This document shows, one piece after another, positions 33,052 to 41,859 of a stretch of DNA of 64,000 nucleotides. Every line of letters begins with the position of its first letter. The stretch's first letter is position 1. The DNA comes from Tessaracoccus sp. (lineage in GTDB: Bacteria > Actinomycetota > Actinomycetes > Propionibacteriales > Propionibacteriaceae): NCBI RefSeq assembly GCF_016714275.1, contig NZ_JADJNP010000001.1:124001-188000 (forward strand), in the 5' to 3' direction. The notes under the pieces were generated by a model. The model did no database searches and had not been told where the DNA came from. It saw nothing but the letters and a program-made list of their open reading frames with translations. The position numbers and the translations under genes were made by a program.

Positions 33052-35002
33052 ACAGGGCGATCGCGGCGGGGAGTTGATCCGTCGGGTCGGGGCGCGGGGC
33101 CTTATCGGCGCGGCGGTCCGGGTGGTCGGCGGCGGCCATGCCTTCGATCTTCGCGGCCTCCATCTGCTGCGCGGCGAGGCTCGCGTACAGCCCGCCGCGG
33201 GCCAACAGCTGCTGGTGCGTGCCCGACTCGACGATCCGGCCCGCCTCGACCACGTGGATCACGTCGGCGTCGACGACGGTGGAGAGCCTGTGCGCGATCG
33301 TCAACGTCGTGCGTCCTGCGGCGACGCTGTCCAGCGCCTCCTGCACCACGCGCTCGGAGACGGTATCCAGCGCGCTCGTCGCCTCGTCCAGCAGGAGCAC
33401 GGGCGGATCCTTGAGCAACACGCGAGCGATCGCGATCCGCTGCTTCTCGCCTCCCGAGAGCCGGTAGCCGCGCTCGCCCACCACCGTGTCGTAGCCGTCC
33501 TCGAAGCCGGCGATGATGTGGTGGATGTTCGCCGCCGCGCACGCCGCCTCAAGTTCCTCCTGCGTCGCGTCCGGCCGCGCGTACAGCAAGTTGTCCCGGA
33601 TCGTCGCGTGGAAGAGGTACGTCTCCTGGGACACGATCCCGACGTGATCGATGATCGACGCCTGGCGCAGCCGCCGCACGTCGGTGCCCGCGAACAGCAC
33701 ACTGCCTGCCGACGCCTCGTACAGCCGTGGCGCGAGGTACAGCACCGTCGTCTTGCCCGCCCCCGACGGTCCCACGAACGCGACGTGCTGGCCCGGCTCG
33801 ACGACGAACGACACGCCCGCGAGGGTCGGCCGGGTGTCCGCCGCGGCGTCGGGGTAGCGGAAGGTCACATCGCGGAACTCGATCCCGCCGACCGGCCCAG
33901 GGCCGTCGTCGACGCCGATCGCGCCCGGCGTATCGGCGATCGCGGGCTTCAGATCCAGATACTCGAAGATGCGCGCGAAAATCGCACCGGAGGTCTGCAG
34001 GTCCAGCGCGACGCGCATCAAGCCCATCAACGGCTGCAGCAGCCGCGCCTGCACCGTCGTGAACGCGACGACCGTACCCGCGGTGATGTCGGCGCCGCCG
34101 ACGATGAAGTAACCGGAGACGAGGTAGATCACCGCAGGGACGCTCGCCATAATGACCTGCACGACGGCGAAGAAGCCCTGGCCGCTCATCGCGCGCCGGA
34201 CCTGCAGCGTGATCTGGTTGGCGTTCTCTCGTCGGTACCGTGCCGACTCCGTCCGCTGCCGGTTGAACGCCTTCGACAGCAGGATGCCGGAAACGCTGAG
34301 GGTCTCCTGCGTGATCGTCGTCAGCTCGGACAACGACTCCTGCGTCTGCGCTGCGATCCTCGCCCGCACCTGCCCGACCTTGCGCTGGACGAACACGAGG
34401 ATCGGCATCAGCACGACGGCGATCAGCGTCAGCCGCCAGTCGATCAGCACCATCGCGACAAGCGCCGACGCCACCGTGACCGTGTTGCCGAGGATGCTGG
34501 AGATGGTGTTGGTGAGCACGCCGGCGACGGCTCCCACGTCGTTCTGCAGCCGCGACTGGATCACGCCGGTTTTGGTGCGGGTGAAGAACCCGAGCTCCAT
34601 AGCCTGCAGGTGTTCGAACAGCCGCACGCGCAGGTCGCCGGTGACACGGTTGCCGACGGTGGCCGTCAGCCACGTCTGCGTGATGCCCAGCCCCGACGAC
34701 AACAGGTACAGCGCGATCATGGCGGCGACGAGCCGGACCAGCAGCCCGAGTTCGGGACCGCCGGACGCGGGAAACAGCGCGTCGTCGAACACCCGTTGCA
34801 CGATCAGTGGCGGCACGACGGCGATCGCCGCGCTGACGATCACGATCAACCCGGTGAGCGCGATCCGTCCCCGGTAGGGCCGGAACAACTCCACCACGCG
34901 CTTTCCAAGGTCGGGAACGTGCGGCGCCTCGGCGTTCGCCCTCCGCTGCGCGTCCTCGTCGACGCCCCTGAACCCGTGGCCTCCGCGCGCTCCAACCGAC
35001 AT
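33023..35002 (-). CDS. ABC exporter, fused membrane and ATPase domains (MsbA/LmrA type)
   Basis: A 659-residue half-transporter, probably a homodimer, exporting an unknown lipid, drug or peptide. The N-terminal ABC membrane domain has six segments (LTGLIVIVSAAIAVVPPLIV, LVRLVAAMIALYLLSSGLGI and others). The ATPase has Walker A GPSGAGKTTV, signature LSGGEKQRIAIAR, Walker B VLLLDEATSALD and H-loop TIAHRLSTV. I choose the ATG at 35002 rather than 35026: TACCCT on the minus strand lies 6 nt before it, the spacing seen at other leaderless genes here. Its 3' end overlaps the convergent gene at 32221. Confidence 0.9.
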   Translation of the reverse strand: MSVGARGGHGFRGVDEDAQRRANAEAPHVPDLGKRVVELFRPYRGRIALTGLIVIVSAAIAVVPPLIVQRVFDDALFPASGGPELGLLVRLVAAMIALYLLSSGLGITQTWLTATVGNRVTGDLRVRLFEHLQAMELGFFTRTKTGVIQSRLQNDVGAVAGVLTNTISSILGNTVTVASALVAMVLIDWRLTLIAVVLMPILVFVQRKVGQVRARIAAQTQESLSELTTITQETLSVSGILLSKAFNRQRTESARYRRENANQITLQVRRAMSGQGFFAVVQVIMASVPAVIYLVSGYFIVGGADITAGTVVAFTTVQARLLQPLMGLMRVALDLQTSGAIFARIFEYLDLKPAIADTPGAIGVDDGPGPVGGIEFRDVTFRYPDAAADTRPTLAGVSFVVEPGQHVAFVGPSGAGKTTVLYLAPRLYEASAGSVLFAGTDVRRLRQASIIDHVGIVSQETYLFHATIRDNLLYARPDATQEELEAACAAANIHHIIAGFEDGYDTVVGERGYRLSGGEKQRIAIARVLLKDPPVLLLDEATSALDTVSERVVQEALDSVAAGRTTLTIAHRLSTVVDADVIHVVEAGRIVESGTHQQLLARGGLYASLAAQQMEAAKIEGMAAADHPDRRADKAPRPDPTDQLPAAIALFTPPEPGWG

Positions 35003-35008
35003 GGGCTG

Positions 35009-35018
35009 AGGGTACCGT
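35009..35018. promoter_or_regulatory. Overlapping head-to-head -10 boxes of two divergent leaderless genes
   Basis: On the minus strand TACCCT (35014-35009) lies 6 nt before the exporter ATG at 35002. On the plus strand TACCGT (35013-35018) lies 6 nt before the GST-like ATG at 35025. The boxes share two bases, and only 22 bases separate the two start codons. No good -35 is visible for either gene. The two promoters would exclude each other. Confidence 0.4.
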
Positions 35019-35024
35019 GGGCCC

Positions 35025-35978
35025 ATGACCGATCACGAAGAGCATTCGAAGGGCGGCGTCTACTCCGTCAAGGGCAAGGAGTTCGCCAGGGACTCCCAAT
35101 ACATCGAGACGCGGATCATGGCGGAACCGCGACCGGGGACCGACGACTACCCCGTCGAACCAGGCCGGTACCGGCTGGTCGCGGCGTACGCCTGCCCGTG
35201 GGCGAACCGCGCGATCATCGTCCGCGAGTTGCTGGGGCTCCAGGATGTCATCTCGCTCGGCACGCCGGGTCCGACGCACGACGCCGACTCGTGGACCTTC
35301 GACCTGGACCCGGGCGGCATCGACCCTGTCCTGGGCATCCACAAGCTGAAGGACGCCTACGAGAAGCGCTTCCCCGGCTATCCGCGCGGCATCACCGTTC
35401 CCGCGATCGTCGACGAGACCACTGGCGAGGTCGTCACCAACAACTTTCCCCAGATCACCGAGGATCTCTTCTTCCAGTGGAAGCCGTTCCACAAGGCGGA
35501 CGCGCCCGACCTGTGGCCCGCGGACCTCCGCGAGGAGATGGAGCAGGTGATGAAGCGCGTCTATACGGAGGTCAACAACGGCGTGTACCGGTGCGGCTTC
35601 GCCGGCTCGCAGGAGGCCTACGACGCCGCCTACGACCGCCTTTTCACCGCGCTCGACTGGCTCGAGGAGCGCCTCGCCGGCCGCCGTTACCTGATGGGCG
35701 ACGCCATCACCGAGGCCGACATCCGGCTGTTCACCACGCTCGTCCGCTTCGACCCCGTCTACCACGGCCACTTCAAGTGCAACCGCAACAAGCTGACGGA
35801 GCTGCCGAACCTGTGGGGCTACGCCCGCGACCTGTTCCAGACGCCCGGGTTCGGCAACAACGTGGACTTCGCGCAGATCAAGGACCACTACTACAAGGTG
35901 CACACCGACCTGAACCCGCTCGGGATCGTGCCAAAGGGCCCCGATCTCAGCGGCTGGACCACGCCATCGGGCCGCTGA
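35025..35978 (+). CDS. Glutathione S-transferase-fold reductase (glutathionyl-hydroquinone reductase / YqjG-ECM4 type)
   Basis: This family (Xi-class GST) reduces thiol conjugates of hydroquinones. The 317-residue product has the catalytic motif YACPWANRAIIV, with the active Cys in CPW, in a thioredoxin-like N-terminal domain. The helical C-terminal domain has DLWPADLREEMEQVMKRVYT and FDPVYHGHFKCNRNKL. Length and motifs match the family well. Actinobacteria use mycothiol rather than glutathione, so the natural thiol here is uncertain. Transcription appears leaderless. Confidence 0.9.
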   Translation: MTDHEEHSKGGVYSVKGKEFARDSQYIETRIMAEPRPGTDDYPVEPGRYRLVAAYACPWANRAIIVRELLGLQDVISLGTPGPTHDADSWTFDLDPGGIDPVLGIHKLKDAYEKRFPGYPRGITVPAIVDETTGEVVTNNFPQITEDLFFQWKPFHKADAPDLWPADLREEMEQVMKRVYTEVNNGVYRCGFAGSQEAYDAAYDRLFTALDWLEERLAGRRYLMGDAITEADIRLFTTLVRFDPVYHGHFKCNRNKLTELPNLWGYARDLFQTPGFGNNVDFAQIKDHYYKVHTDLNPLGIVPKGPDLSGWTTPSGR

Positions 35979-36054
35979 GCTCCCCCGACGCCCGGGCGCG
36001 AGACGCTTCCCGAACGACGCACGCCGCGGCCTCAGCCTCGTTAGGCTGGGCGCC

Positions 36055-37764
36055 ATGCGCGACTATGAGGTCCTCCCCGGCGGGCACGGCTCCCGGGTCG
36101 CCATCCACGCCCGGGGCAGCGAGATTCTCCGCAACCCGCGGCTCAACCGCGGAACGGCCTTCACGCACGAGGAGCGCACAAAGCTCGGACTCGTCGGGCT
36201 GCTGCCGTCGCAGGTGACGCCGCTCGACGCGCAGCTGGCGCGCGTCTACAGCCGGTTCCGCGCCGCAGACACCGCGTTGGAGAAGTTCGCCTACCTGCAG
36301 GGTCTTCGCGAGCGCAACACCGTCCTCTTTTACCGGCTCCTGAGCGATCACCTCGACGAGATCATGCCGATCGTCTACACCCCCACCATCGGGGAGGCAA
36401 TCAAGGAGTTCAGTCTCTGGTACCAGCCCATCAACGGAATCTTCCTCTCCATCGACCGGCCGGACCTCATCGAGGATTCGCTCCGCGGCTACGGGCACAA
36501 TCCCGACGATGTCGACCTGTTGATCGTGACGGACTCGGAGGGCATCCTCGGCATCGGTGACCAGGGCGTCGGCGGGATCCAGATCTGCATGGGCAAGAAG
36601 TCGCTCTATACCGCCGCGGCGGGCATGGACCCGGACCGGATGCTGTCGGTCGTGCTCGACGTCGGCACCGACAACCTCCGCCTGTTGAACGAGGACCTGT
36701 ACCTCGGCGAGCGGCACGCGCGCGTGCGCGGCGAGCGCTACGACGAGTTCGTCGACGCGTTCGTCCGTGCCGCCACCGCGGTGTTCCCGAACGCCATGGT
36801 GCACTGGGAGGACTTCGGCGCCGACAACGCGCATCGGCTCCTCGACGTCTACCGCGACCAGATCTGCACCTTCAACGACGACATCCAGGGCACCGCGGCC
36901 GTCGTCACCAGCGCCGTCCTCGCCGGCGTCGCCGCCAAGCGCGAGCGGCTCGCCGATCAGCGCTTCGTCGTGCACGGCGGCGGGACTGCGGGCATCGGCA
37001 TCGCCGACCTTCTCGTCGACCTGCTCGTCAAGGACGGCCTCACGCCGGAGCAGGCGCGGACCCGGTTCTGGGTGACAAGCAGCCGTGGCCTCGTCACCGA
37101 CGACGCCACGCTCCGCTTCCGCGACTTCCAGCGCCCGTACGCGCGCGGCATCGGGGAGCTGAGTGAGTGGGAGGTGGACCAGACCGGCCGCTACATGCTG
37201 GCCGACATCGTCCGCAACGTGCACCCCACCGTCCTGATCGGCACCTCGGGGCGGCCCGGATCGTTTACCGAGGCGATCGTCTCCGACATGGCGGCACACG
37301 TGGCCCGCCCGCTCATCCTGCCCCTGTCGAACCCGACGTCGCTGGCCGAGGCGACGCCCGCGGAGCTGCTCGGCTGGACCGGTGGCCGCGCGCTGATCGC
37401 GACCGGCTCGCCGTTCCCCGCGGTGACGCACGACGGCGTGACGCACCGCATCGCTCAGGCGAACAACGCGCTGGTCTTCCCCGGGATCGGCCTGGGTGTC
37501 GCCGTGTGCCGCGCCAGCCGCGTGACCGACGGCATGATCGCGGCCTCGTCGGAGGCCGTTGCGTCGCTCGTGCAGGTCTCGCACCTCGGTGACTCGCTCC
37601 TGCCGAGCATCAAGGATCTACGCCGGGTGTCGGCGACGGTGGCGATCGCCGTCGCTGCGGCCGCGGAGGCGGACGGCGTCGCCCAGCGTCCGCTCACCCG
37701 CCCCGTCGAGCAGATCTATGACGCCATGTGGCAGCCGGTCTATCCTCAGCTGATCATCGACTGA
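36055..37764 (+). CDS. maeA: NAD-dependent malic enzyme (oxaloacetate-decarboxylating)
   Basis: Oxidatively decarboxylates malate to pyruvate. The 569-residue length and motifs fit the large malic-enzyme class: MPIVYTPTIGEAIKEFSLWY (with the catalytic Tyr), VTDSEGILGIGDQGVGG, VHWEDFGADNAHRLL and the metal-binding TFNDDIQGTAAVV, followed by the NAD site VVHGGGTAGIGIADLL. The annotated cofactor NAD is by family, not proven here. TAGGCT ends 7 nt before the ATG. The 3' end overlaps the convergent gltX by 19 nt. It supplies pyruvate, a substrate for the pfl enzyme in the same region. Confidence 0.94.
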   Translation: MRDYEVLPGGHGSRVAIHARGSEILRNPRLNRGTAFTHEERTKLGLVGLLPSQVTPLDAQLARVYSRFRAADTALEKFAYLQGLRERNTVLFYRLLSDHLDEIMPIVYTPTIGEAIKEFSLWYQPINGIFLSIDRPDLIEDSLRGYGHNPDDVDLLIVTDSEGILGIGDQGVGGIQICMGKKSLYTAAAGMDPDRMLSVVLDVGTDNLRLLNEDLYLGERHARVRGERYDEFVDAFVRAATAVFPNAMVHWEDFGADNAHRLLDVYRDQICTFNDDIQGTAAVVTSAVLAGVAAKRERLADQRFVVHGGGTAGIGIADLLVDLLVKDGLTPEQARTRFWVTSSRGLVTDDATLRFRDFQRPYARGIGELSEWEVDQTGRYMLADIVRNVHPTVLIGTSGRPGSFTEAIVSDMAAHVARPLILPLSNPTSLAEATPAELLGWTGGRALIATGSPFPAVTHDGVTHRIAQANNALVFPGIGLGVAVCRASRVTDGMIAASSEAVASLVQVSHLGDSLLPSIKDLRRVSATVAIAVAAAAEADGVAQRPLTRPVEQIYDAMWQPVYPQLIID

Positions 37765-39200
37765 AGCGTTCCCAGCCGCGCCAGGGACTCCTCCCTACCG
37801 AGGATCTCCATCGACTCGAACAGCGGCGGCGACACCGTACGCCCGCTGATCGCGACCCGGATGGGTGCGAAGGCGAACTTGGGCTTGATGCCCAGGCCGT
37901 CGACGATGCGCTCCCGCAGGCCCGCCTGGATGGAGGCGGCGTCGAAGTCGACGGTCTCGGCCACTTCGATGGCCGCGTCCAGGACCTCGGCGGCGTTGTC
38001 GGCGAGCTTGGCGACGGCCTCGGGGTCGAGCGTCGCGTCGCCGAGCAGGTAGTCAAGCTGCGGCAGCGCGTCCTTCAGCAGGACGAGGCGCTCCTGGATG
38101 ATCGGAACGGCTTGGCGCAGCACGTAGAGCTGGGCCTCGGTCGGCTCCGTCCACTGTCCGGTCGCCGTGGCGAATGTCGCGATGCGATCGGCCAGCTCGT
38201 CGGCGCTCAGCGTGCGGATGTAGTGGCCGTTCAACCAATCCAGCTTCTTGACGTCGAAGATGGGGCCGACGGTGTTGACCTTTTCCCAGCTGAACCGGTC
38301 GACGAACTCGTCGAACGTCGACACCTCGTGCTCCTCGTCGCCGGCGTAGCCCAGCAGCTGCAGGAAGTTCACGACCGCCTCGGGGAGGTAGCCCTCCTCC
38401 TTGAACCAGACCACGCGCGCGGCCGGGTTCTTGCGCTTGGAGATCTTCGACTTGTCCGGGTTGCGCAGCAGCGGCATGTGCGCGAACTGCGGCGCCTCCC
38501 ACCCCAGCCACTCATAGAGCAGGACGTGCTTCGGGGTCGAGGAGATCCACTCCTCGCCGCGCACCACGGTGTTGATCCCCATCAGGTGATCGTCGACGAC
38601 GACGGCCATGTGGTAGGTCGGGAATCCGTCTGCCTTCAGGATCACCTGGTCGTCGGGGCGGGGCGCCTTGACGGTGCCGCGGATGATGTCCTCGAACTCG
38701 AGCGGGGCGTCGTCGGGGATCAGCATCCGCACGACCGCGCGGTCCGTGAAGCCGGGGAGCGCGGCGCGCTCCTCGCGGGTCTTTCCGAGGCACAGCCGGT
38801 CGTAGCCGGTGACCGACAGCTTCTGCGCCTCCTGCTCCTTCCGCAGCTCCGCCAGCCGCTCCGAGGAGCACCAGCAGTAGTAGGCGCGGCCGTCGGCGAT
38901 CAGCTGCTCCACGAACGGACGGTAGGTGTCCAGCCGCTCCGACTGCCGGTACGGCGCGTACGGCCCGCCCTTGTGCGGCCCCTCGTCGGGCGAGAGACCC
39001 AGCCAGTCCAGCGAGTCGTAGATCTGCTCCTCGGAGCCCTCGACGAGGCGCGTCTGGTCGGTGTCCTCGATCCGCAGCACGAACTGCCCGCCGGTCTTGC
39101 GGGCCCACGCCAGGTCGAACAGCGCCATGAACGCGGTGCCGACGTGGGGGTCTCCGGTTGGCGAGGGAGCAACACGGGTGCGCGCGGGTGTCGTCGTCAT
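37746..39200 (-). CDS. gltX: Glutamyl-tRNA synthetase
   Basis: Class I aminoacyl-tRNA synthetase charging tRNA-Glu. The 484-residue product has the HIGH-type motif PSPTGDPHVGTAFMALFD near the N-terminus and the KMSKS-type motif SKISKRKN at about residue 250, with YYCWCSSERLAELR between them. The C-terminal anticodon-binding domain is complete. On the minus strand TAGGCT lies 9 nt before the ATG; no Shine-Dalgarno is seen. It converges on the malic enzyme gene. A separate glutaminyl-tRNA synthetase is encoded about 0.8 kb away. Confidence 0.96.
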   Translation of the reverse strand: MTTTPARTRVAPSPTGDPHVGTAFMALFDLAWARKTGGQFVLRIEDTDQTRLVEGSEEQIYDSLDWLGLSPDEGPHKGGPYAPYRQSERLDTYRPFVEQLIADGRAYYCWCSSERLAELRKEQEAQKLSVTGYDRLCLGKTREERAALPGFTDRAVVRMLIPDDAPLEFEDIIRGTVKAPRPDDQVILKADGFPTYHMAVVVDDHLMGINTVVRGEEWISSTPKHVLLYEWLGWEAPQFAHMPLLRNPDKSKISKRKNPAARVVWFKEEGYLPEAVVNFLQLLGYAGDEEHEVSTFDEFVDRFSWEKVNTVGPIFDVKKLDWLNGHYIRTLSADELADRIATFATATGQWTEPTEAQLYVLRQAVPIIQERLVLLKDALPQLDYLLGDATLDPEAVAKLADNAAEVLDAAIEVAETVDFDAASIQAGLRERIVDGLGIKPKFAFAPIRVAISGRTVSPPLFESMEILGREESLARLGTLQSMIS

Positions 39201-39266
39201 AGTGGCCCCAGCCTATCGCCAGTGCCTGGCGCTGGGCGGACGGCGGGGCCTGGCACCCGGGCGGAC

Positions 39267-39384
39267 GGCAGAGGTGGGGAGGTGGTCCGTCTCGCTGCCA
39301 CCAAGCCTCGGGCGCCCGGCTTCCCCTCTGCTTCGGTGCAGGGTGGGCCCTTACGCTTCGACGAACCACCTCCCCACCTCTGCC
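39267..39384. repeat. Long inverted repeat between gltX and the DUF4112 gene
   Basis: A 25-nt arm at 39267-39291 (GGCAGAGGTGGGGAGG onward) is inverted at 39360-39384 with one mismatch; 20 of the bases are perfectly paired. About 68 nt lie between the arms, and part of it (AAGCCTCGGGCGCCCGGCTT, 39303-39322) is itself nearly palindromic. The 118-nt unit looks like a mobile or structural palindromic element unrelated in sequence to the TTGAGCC family. Confidence 0.8.
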
Positions 39385-39456
39385 TCGGTCGTCGCACCGG
39401 CGTCGGTTCCTGCCCGGCATACAAGCCGCTCTTGAGGCGCACGGCACACTTGCTCC

Positions 39457-39975
39457 ATGGAACTCGAGCCGACGAACGCCCTCGACTCCGCGCGCAGGCA
39501 GGCAGAAACCGAACTGGTGAAGGACCGCCCGGCGAAGGCAACGCGGGCGCTCACGTATGTCCTCGAGGACCTGCTTCCCGTGCCCGGCACGACGTTCCGG
39601 GTCGGCGTCGACCCGTTCCTCAGCCTCATTCCCGGGGCCGGTCAGGTCAGCGGCGCGGTGTTCGGCTCCGTCCTCCTGTTCGACGCGGCCCGGCTCCGCA
39701 TGCCGATCCCCGTGCTGGCGCGGATGCTCGGCAACTGGGCCATCGACTGGGTTCTCGGCCTCATCCCGTTCGTCGGGCCCTTCCTCGACGCGGCCTGGCG
39801 GTCCAATGTCAAGAACCTCCGGCTGCTCAACCGCACCATCGACGACCGCGCTCAGGTTCGCGACGCGTCGGTGAAGTACTGGATCGCCGTCGTCGCGATC
39901 CTGGCCTCCATGGTGGGGCTGATCCTGCTGGTGCCTGCCCTGCTCATCATGTGGGCGCTGCGGGCACTACCATGA
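39457..39975 (+). CDS. DUF4112 domain membrane protein
   Basis: The 172-residue product has the DUF4112 pattern: an amphipathic N-terminus, then LEDLLPVPGTTFRVGVDPF and LSLIPGAGQVSGAVFGSVLLF, WVLGLIPFVGPFLDAAWRSN, and a C-terminal membrane segment (IAVVAILASMVGLILLVPAL). Function of the family is unknown. Its stop overlaps the glnS start by 4 nt (ATGA), so the two are co-translated. A weak CACACT lies 6 nt before the ATG. Confidence 0.88.
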   Translation: MELEPTNALDSARRQAETELVKDRPAKATRALTYVLEDLLPVPGTTFRVGVDPFLSLIPGAGQVSGAVFGSVLLFDAARLRMPIPVLARMLGNWAIDWVLGLIPFVGPFLDAAWRSNVKNLRLLNRTIDDRAQVRDASVKYWIAVVAILASMVGLILLVPALLIMWALRALP

Positions 39976-41660
39976 CGGCCATGACTGCCTCCGACATGCC
40001 GAGTAACTTCATCTACGACGCCATCTCGGCGGACGTGGCCGCGGGTGTCAGGGGCGGTCGGGTCCAGACCAGGTTCCCACCCGAGCCGAACGGCTACCTG
40101 CACGTCGGGCACGCGAAGGCCATCGTCGTCGACTTCGGCGCCGCCGCCGATTTCGACGGCACCTGCGTGCTGCGCCTCGACGACACGAACCCGGAGACCG
40201 AGGACGCGGACTTCGTGAACTCGATCATCCACGACATCGAGTGGCTGGGCTACGAGCCGGCCGAGGTGCGCTTCGCGTCCGACTACTTCGGGCAGCTGTA
40301 CGAGTGGGCGGAGGCCCTGATCGAACGGGGCCTCGCCTACGTCGACGACCAGGATGCCGAGGCGATCTCCGCCGGGCGCGGCGGCTACGGACAGCCGGGC
40401 GTGAACTCCCCGTACCGGGACCGCGCCGTCGAGGAGAACCTCGACCTGTTCCGCCGCATGCGCGCCGGCGAGTTCGCAGAGGGCTCTCGGGTGCTGCGCG
40501 CGAAGATCGACATGAACCACGAGAACATGTGGCTGCGCGACCCGATCATGTACCGCATCCGGCACGCGCACCATCACCGCACGGGCGACGCGTGGCCCAT
40601 CTACCCCACCTACGACTGGGCGCACGGCCAGTCCGACGCCATCGAGGGCACGACCCACTCGATCTGCACGCTGGAGTTCGACTCGCACCGCCCGCTGTAC
40701 GACTGGTTCCTCGCCCAGCTCGGCGTCGCGGACGCGCCGCGCCAGTACGAGTTCGCGCGCCTCGAGCTCACCCACACCGTCACCTCCAAGCGCCGCCTGG
40801 CGAAGCTGGTAAACGACGGCGTGGTCGACGGCTGGGACGACGCCCGCATGCCCACCATCCGCGGCCTGCGCCGTCGGGGCTATCCCGCGGCGGCCATCCG
40901 GGCGTTCTGCCGCGAGGTCGGCACGACGCGGACGAACTCGCGCCAGTCGATCGAGGCCCTCGAGTCGTACGTGCGGCGGAACCTGAACGCCTCCGCGCAG
41001 CGCCGCATGGCCGTGCTGCGTCCGCTGAAGCTGACCATCACCAACTGGCCGGTCGACGACGCGGGCGCACCCGTCGTCGAGTGGTTCGAGCTCGCCAACA
41101 ATCCGGAGAACGCCGAGGACGGCACCCGCCTCGTCCCGTTCACGGGCGAGCTGTGGATCGAGCGGGAGGACTTCCAGGAGGTCCCGCCGCCGAAGTACTT
41201 CCGCCTCTCCCCCGGCCGCGAGGTGCGCCTCCGCGGCGCCTTCTTCGTCACGGCGACCGACGCGGTCAAGGACGATGACGGCGCCGTCGTCGAGGTCCTG
41301 GCGACGTACGACCCGAAGTCCCGCGGCGGCAACTCCCCCGATGGCCGCAAGGTGAAGTCGACGATGCATTGGGTGTCGGCCCCGCACGCGGCGGAGGCCA
41401 CTGTCGCTCTGTACGAGCGGCTGTTCACCGCCGAGGCCCCCGGAGAGGCGACGGGCGAGGCGCTGGACGATCTGAACCCGAACTCGCGCGAACTCCTGAC
41501 CGGCTGCAAGGTCGAGGGCGCACTCGCCGACACCGCCCCGGGTGACGTCGTCCAGTTCGAGCGCCTCGGCTACTTCGCCGCGGACCTCGAACAGCCCATG
41601 CTGTTCCACCGCACCGTCGGCCTCCGCGACGAGTGGGCCGCCATCCAGAAGCGCGGCTGA
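39972..41660 (+). CDS. glnS: Glutaminyl-tRNA synthetase
   Basis: Charges tRNA-Gln directly. The 562-residue product has FPPEPNGYLHVGHAKAIVVD (HIGH motif as HVGH), RLDDTNPETEDADFVNSI, PTYDWAHGQSDAIEGTTHS, and a KMSKS-like VTSKRRLAKLV. The C-terminal half is the two-part beta-barrel anticodon domain. No YqeY fusion is present. The ATG at 39972 overlaps the upstream stop; an in-frame ATG three codons later is an alternative. Many actinobacteria make Gln-tRNA through GatCAB instead, so a true GlnRS beside gltX is worth noting and may reflect ancient transfer. Confidence 0.95.
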   Translation: MTAMTASDMPSNFIYDAISADVAAGVRGGRVQTRFPPEPNGYLHVGHAKAIVVDFGAAADFDGTCVLRLDDTNPETEDADFVNSIIHDIEWLGYEPAEVRFASDYFGQLYEWAEALIERGLAYVDDQDAEAISAGRGGYGQPGVNSPYRDRAVEENLDLFRRMRAGEFAEGSRVLRAKIDMNHENMWLRDPIMYRIRHAHHHRTGDAWPIYPTYDWAHGQSDAIEGTTHSICTLEFDSHRPLYDWFLAQLGVADAPRQYEFARLELTHTVTSKRRLAKLVNDGVVDGWDDARMPTIRGLRRRGYPAAAIRAFCREVGTTRTNSRQSIEALESYVRRNLNASAQRRMAVLRPLKLTITNWPVDDAGAPVVEWFELANNPENAEDGTRLVPFTGELWIEREDFQEVPPPKYFRLSPGREVRLRGAFFVTATDAVKDDDGAVVEVLATYDPKSRGGNSPDGRKVKSTMHWVSAPHAAEATVALYERLFTAEAPGEATGEALDDLNPNSRELLTGCKVEGALADTAPGDVVQFERLGYFAADLEQPMLFHRTVGLRDEWAAIQKRG

Positions 41661-41695
41661 GCGCGGCTGTTCCCCTCCTGGCCGCCGCCCCGTCC

Positions 41696-41859
41696 CTTGA
41701 GCCGACCATGGGGCGGAGCATCGTTCCTTGAGCCGACCACGGGGCGGAGCATCGTTCCTTGAGCCGACCACGGGGCGGAGCATCGTTCCTTGAGCCGACC
41801 ACGGGGCGGAGCATCGTTCCTTGAGCCGACCACGGGGCGGAGCATCGTTCCTTGAGCCG
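41696..41859. repeat. Tandem array of a 31-bp unit, 5 full copies plus a partial sixth
   Basis: Copies of CTTGAGCCGACCACGGGG followed by CGGAGCATCGTTC begin at 41696, 41727, 41758, 41789 and 41820, with a truncated copy at 41851-41859. Copies differ by only one base (CCATGG in the first), so the array is recent. The units abut with no spacers. The core CATCGTTCCTTGAGCCG also occurs, inverted, in the array at 47021. Together with 41852-42041 it fills the 384-nt gap between glnS and the permease gene, where I see no gene. Confidence 0.95.

Noticed and set aside
41696..41859. CRISPR-like regular repeats of about 31 bp
   Set aside because: The units abut directly with no unique spacers and no cas genes are nearby, so it is a simple tandem array.
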